Positions 59,239 to 64,000 of a DNA stretch of 64,000 nt are shown here, piece after piece (position 1 is the stretch's first letter; each line of letters starts with the position of its first letter). Location of the stretch: positions 165,724,296-165,788,295 of the forward strand of contig NC_089492.1 in assembly GCF_036850765.1 (NCBI RefSeq), given 5' to 3'. A program made the translations under genes and the position numbers. Source of the stretch: Saccopteryx bilineata. Lineage: Eukaryota; Chordata; Mammalia; Chiroptera; Emballonuridae. The notes below the pieces were generated by a model. It saw nothing but the letters and a program-made list of their open reading frames with translations. It did no database searches and was not told where the DNA came from.

Positions 59239-59639
59239 GGCCCTGGCCAGTTGGCTCAGTGGTGGAGCATCGGCCTGGCATGCAGGGGACCCGGGTTTGA
59301 TTCCCGGCCAGGGCACATAGGAGAAGCGCCCATTTGCTTCTCCACCCCCCCCTCCTTCCTCTCTGTCTCTCTCTTCCTCTCCCTCAGCCAAGGCTCCATT
59401 GGAGCAAAGATGGCCCAGGCGCTGGGGATGGCTCCTTGGCCTCTGCCCCAGGCGCTAGAGTGGCTCTGGTCGCGGCAGAGCAACGCCCCGGGGGGGGGGG
59501 GGGGAAGGGGGGGCGGAGCGTCGCCCCTGGTGGGCGTGCCGGGTGGATCCCGGTGGGGCGCATGCAGGAGTCTGTCTGGCTGTCTCTCCCCGTTTCCAGC
59601 TTTGGAAAGGTACAAAGGAGAAAAGAAAAAAAAAAAAAA
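59239..59639 (+). mobile_element. Ves-type SINE (type A), well preserved, with G run
   Basis: Head GGCCCTGGCCAGTTGG, A box TGGCTCAGTGG, B-box region GGTTTGATTCC, and the complete body. An expanded G run (59490-59505) and a second G tract follow in the middle of the body. Target duplication AAGAAGTTAGGA at 59227-59238 and 59640-59651. Confidence 0.95.
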
Positions 59640-59651
59640 AAGAAGTTAGGA

Positions 59652-62280
59652 TAGGTCCCAAAATCCGTTTTTAAATAGAAATATGACATTTTGCTTAGAC
59701 AAAGGCTAGCAAAGCATACATTTTTGTTACCGTGACATACACTTAGTCCATCCACTACCACAAACACCTGCCCCTCCCTCCCTGCCCCTTTTATTTTGTG
59801 GCGTTTTCTCCACTAGGCTGCTCTTGAAGTTTATTAGCACACCACTTCCCCAGTAGATAAAATGGGGGTTGGGGGGCCCCACATCCTTTCCTGATGGCCC
59901 ACCTTTGATACTGCTTTAGGTGACTACTCTGTAACTCTCTGTCCAGGGTGTTGTGTCTGACAGCCTGGTGTGTAGGAAGCCAGGTGTATGAACAACTGGG
60001 TGTGCATGAACCTAGGTGTGTGAGGACAAGGGTGTGCAAGGCCCAGGTAGGGAGGACCTGGGTGTGTGAAGATCTAGATGTGTTACCTGTGTCACAATTG
60101 CGGTCCAGCAGCACAAGCTAGTGACCCTGTTAGAAGACAGATGGGGTTGCTCCGTGATGAGGGGCAGGTCCTGGGCCAGGAGGCCATGTCTGCCCTTCAC
60201 TGTAAACTTTCAAATGGCACTTTGAACAAAGTTTATGGCCTTCCTTGGCTTGGTTCCAGCCTTCTGAGATCTCAGGCTATAGATTACCCCAAAGCTATAG
60301 ATCCTGCTGGCAGGGCCCAGGCCGCCCTTGGAGGTGGGCAGGAGGAGGACACACTGCACCGTGGGCCCGTCTCCCCCTGCTCTTTGTGTCTGTCAAAATG
60401 AAATTAAGACAAACTGCCCAAGTGACCTTGCCTAGAAGAGAAGCCACATGGGGCTGTGTGATTTGCAGTTCAGCTGTTTGGGAGTGATGGCAGGAATGGA
60501 GAAGGACGGAAGAGGGGCTTAATCTCTGGAACCTTTGCTTTGGAGGTGGCCAAGTCTGTTTTTAGCCTCTGCTGGTGGGGCTGCCTCATTCTTCCCTCTT
60601 CTACTCTCTGCTAAATATCTCACCAGCTGGTCCCAGGTAGGGGGGCTTTCCTGTCCCCTGGGCCAAGGACTGTCCTGTGGTTACCCCATTCGGCTTCCCC
60701 CTCCAAGCCGGGAGAGAGGGTCTGAGGTAATTTGGAGAAGAACTGCTGGGAGATGAGTTGAGAGAAGGGAAACGTTGGATATTAGCATAGCAGGGAAGGT
60801 GGTGGAGAGCTGAGAGGAGAGTTGCATAAATCAGTATGGCTAATGAGGTCAGGACAGAGCCTCCAGAGAACCCTGGCACTGAAGGTTGAGGATGATGGGG
60901 AGTTGTGAACTTGAGGAGAGGCGTGCAAAGCCAGGGAAATACTCTGTCATTTTGGAGCAAGAGGGATGGGGAAAGGAGGGATAGGCAGAGAGGGCAGATG
61001 TGATATTCTGACAAGTGCGGGAAGTATGAAGTAATTGTCGGCCAATCAGAGTGAAAGATGGAACTTGAACTGAGGAAAGAGTACAGAAAAGATCCCTGGG
61101 GAGTTGAGAGTGCCACATTATTGTGCCCTGATGGAGATATGTGAGGGGACAGTGGAGAGCAGGAAGGCCAGTTGGAAGCCTGGTGTTAATATTTGTGTTC
61201 CAGATTTCCCCTTGTGCACTTTCCAGTGTGCTTGGGAGATGTCCCCGCATAGCTGTCCCTGGGAAGCGGCCTCCCTGCCTACAGGCCCTGGTCTCCCTGA
61301 ATCCTGTCCCACAAGTGCAAGGCTCTTGTTGAGCCCTGTCCCTTGGCAAGTGGCTTCCTCCTCCTCTCCGCGGCTTCCATTTCACAAAACGCTGACTGGC
61401 AGGTGGACTTCTCAGAGCCTTCGGAACACTATCCTTCACATCCTAGACAGGTGGCCTGTCCAGCCTCAATGTGAGCACTTCCTCATGGGAACAACGTGAG
61501 CGCATGACCTCACGGGACAGCCATTCTTATTTTGGGCAGCTTGAGTTTTTAGTTTTTTTTCTTTTATACTGAGAAAAAAAATTGTCTCCTTTTAACTTCC
61601 ACTGATTTTACTCTCTTTGAGTCAAAGAGAATAAATCCAATTGCTTTTCAGTATGATAGGCCCATAAACCTTTTCAGGGTTGCTCTTATTTTCCAATAAG
61701 TTTTCTGCTTTCCAAGTAGTTCCAGTCCCTTCTCTCCTAATACTCGGGAACAATTTTCTCATCACTGTCTTCCCAGCAGCTCTCCTCTGAATATGCATCT
61801 GTTTTTCACACAGTTATTTTGGTATTTATTCATTTGTAACCTCAATTTATTCTGAAAGAGACTTGAAGGAATTTGTAAAGCATGAATGATACGACAGGTT
61901 TATAAAAGCAAGGGAGGAAATGTTAGTGACGGGAAAAGAACTGCAGGAAATACTAGCTAAAGGTAAATGTAGTACACAGTATTATGCCATACAGTTCTCC
62001 GAACTTGCCTAGATATAGGCTTAAGTTTGCCTTTTTGAACTTACTGGCAACGAAGGCAAAAAGGGAGATGTGGGCAGTCATACAATTTGGTGTCCAGAAA
62101 AACAAACCAGAAACACAGCTATTTCTGGGTCTGGAAATGAAAAATTTTTTTCTGAGTCTTCATAAAGAAGAATGCACCCAATGATTTTGTTATGATAAAT
62201 TCAATAACACACTTACTCAAGCTGTTTCTTATAAAGTCATATTCCAACACCAATCTAGGTCTTAACTCTAAAGCACAATT
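59652..62280. other. Unassigned sequence
   Basis: A loose repeat of an AGGTGTGTGAGGAC-like unit occupies 59970-60085. The 171- and 196-codon minus-strand frames at 60601-61439 overlap each other and carry no domain I know. I do not call a gene. Confidence 0.4.
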
Positions 62281-64000
62281 TCTTTTTTTTTTTTTAATAA
62301 ATTTTTATTAATGGTAATGGGATGATATTAATAAATCAGGGTACATATATTCAAAGAAAACATGTCTAGGTTATTTTGTCATCAAATTATGTTGCAAACC
62401 CCTCGCCCAAAGTCAGATTGTCCTCCGTCACCCTCTATCTAGTTCTCTGTGCCCCTCCCCCTCCCCCTAACTCTTTCCCTCCCTCCCTCCCATGTCCTCC
62501 CTCCCCCCCCACCCTTGGTAACCACCACACTCTTGTCCATGTCTCTTAGTCTCGTTTTTATGTTCCACCAATGTATGGAATCATGTAGTTCTTGTTTTTT
62601 TCTGATTTACTTATTTCACTCCTTATAATGTTATCAAGATCCCACCATTTTGCTGTAAATGATCTGATGTCATCATTTCTTATGGCTGAGTAGTATTCCA
62701 TAGTGTATATGTGCCACATCTTCTTTATCCAGTCTTCTATTGAAGGGCTTTTTGGTTGTTTCCATGTCTTGGCCACTGTGAACAGTGCTGCAATGAACAT
62801 GGGGCTACATGTGTCTTCACGTATCAATGTTTCTGAGGTTTTGGGGTATATACCCAGTAGAGGGATTGCTGGGTCATAAGGTAGTTCTATTTGCAGTTTT
62901 TTGAGGAACCACCATACTTTCCTCCATAATGGTTGTACTACTTTACAGTCCCACCAACAGTGAATGAGGGTTCCTTTTTCTCCACAGCCTCTCCAACATT
63001 TGCTATTACCCGTCTTGTTCATAATAGCTAATCTAACAGGGGTGAGGTGGTATCTCATTGTAGTTTTGATTTGCATTTCTCTAATAACTAATGAAGCTGA
63101 GCATCTTTTCATATATCTGTTGGCCATTTGTATCTCTTCCTGGGAGAAGTGTCTGTTCATGTCCTCTTCCCATTTTTTTATTGGATTGTTTGTTTGTTTG
63201 TTGTTGAGTTTTATGAGTTCTTTGTAAATTTTGGATATTAGGCCCTTATCTGAGCTGTCGTTTGAAAATATCAGTTCCCATATAGTTGGCTGTCTGTTTA
63301 TTTTGATATCAGTTTCTCTTGCTGAGCAAAAACTTTTAATTCTGATGTAGTCCCATTCATTTATCTTTGCCTTCACTTCTCTTGCCATTGGAGTCAAGTT
63401 CATAAAATGTTCTTTAAAACCCAGGTCCATGATTTTAGTACCTATGTCTTGTTCTATGTACTTTATTGTTTCAGGTCTTATATTTAGGTCTTTGATCCAT
63501 TTTGAATTAATTTTAGTACACGGGGACAGGCTATAGTCGAGTTTCATTCTTTTGCATGTGGCTTTCCAGTTTTCCCAACACCATTTGTTGAAGACGCTTT
63601 CTTTTCTCCATTGTATGTTGTTGGCCCCTTTATCAAAGATTATTTGACCATATATATGTGGTTTTATTTCTGGGCTTTCTATTCTGTTCCATTGGTCTGA
63701 GTGTCTATTTTTTTGCCAATACCATGCTGTTTTGATTATCGTGGCCCTATAATATAGTTTAAAGTCAGGTATTGTAATGCCCCCAGCTTCATTCTTTTTC
63801 CTTAGGATTGTTTTGGCTATTCGGGGTTTTTTATAGTTCCATATAAATCAGATGATTTTTTGTTCCATTTCTTTAAAAAATCTCATAGGGATTTTGATGG
63901 GAATTGCATTAAATTTGTATATTGCTTTGGGTAATATGGCCATTTTGATTATATTTATTCTTCCTATCCAAGAACAAGGAATATTTTTCCATCTCATTGT
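62281..64000 (-). mobile_element. 3' part of a younger L1, running off the window
   Basis: A T-run at 62281-62297 (the A-tail read in plus), a short 3' untranslated region with C-rich tracts, then ORF2. The 5' end lies beyond 64000. The reading frame is almost intact, in contrast to the L1 at 46838-54400. Confidence 0.95.
62558..64000 (-). pseudogene. L1 ORF2 C-terminal part, one in-frame stop
   Basis: One frame runs from the window edge to the stop at 62558, interrupted only by TGA at 63850-63848, a change consistent with decay of a CGA codon. Visible in order: the post-RT region ([19 protein letters not shown], then [12 protein letters not shown]), the joined middle part [20 protein letters not shown], the cysteine-rich end [15 protein letters not shown] near 62960 and the terminal [15 protein letters not shown]. 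The endonuclease and catalytic FADD lie outside the window. Because of the stop this copy should be dead unless the base is an error. Confidence 0.93.

Noticed and set aside
60601..61439. Two overlapping minus-strand frames of 171 and 196 codons
   Set aside because: No domain, overlapping frames on the same strand, and no splice or promoter signal. Possibly chance in GC-rich sequence.
1..64000. A previously undescribed multi-gene system
   Set aside because: I looked for clustered genes, paired frames and conserved motifs and found only transposons, repeats and unassigned DNA.

Overview
This window reads as bat (Chiroptera) nuclear DNA from an intergenic or intronic region; I found no host protein-coding exon. 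The main evidence is many tRNA-derived SINEs of the Ves type (heads beginning GCCCTGGCCGGTTGG or GCCTGACCAGG, with tRNA-like A and B boxes), together with fairly intact hAT DNA transposons. Few mammals other than bats carry recent DNA transposons. The mix of SINE subtypes reminds me of horseshoe-type (rhinolophoid) bats more than of mouse-eared bats, but that is memory and not a result.

Layout: 1-3930 holds a cut-off SINE, ancient repeats and unassigned sequence. 3939-6781 is a nearly intact hAT (Buster-like) transposon with an exact 8-bp target duplication and a 588-codon transposase frame broken by only two stop codons. 6865-32700 is mostly unassigned sequence with SINEs, MIRs, an LTR split by a SINE, and simple repeats. 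32921-35928 is a short endogenous retrovirus with two LTRs and a hAT MITE nested inside. 36226-45000 is dense in small hAT elements, with a U6 pseudogene, an inverted L1 fragment and a solo-like LTR. 45605-46338 is a further LTR. 46838-54400 is an old, nearly full-length L1 on the minus strand with four SINE insertions. 54914-62280 holds old L1, MER20, microsatellites and unassigned DNA. 62281-64000 is the 3' part of a much younger L1 that runs off the window.

The elements do not form a pathway. They record successive waves of insertion that can be ordered by nesting: MIR is older than the LTR, which is older than the SINE; the retrovirus is older than its hAT MITE; the old L1 predates its SINEs. 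I found no CRISPR, operon or undescribed multi-gene system. The points most worth checking are the near-intact hAT transposase gene, the shared nnnTAnnn target site of four hAT insertions, CTCF-like motifs carried by one SINE type, and a tail-less SINE head insertion with its own target duplication.
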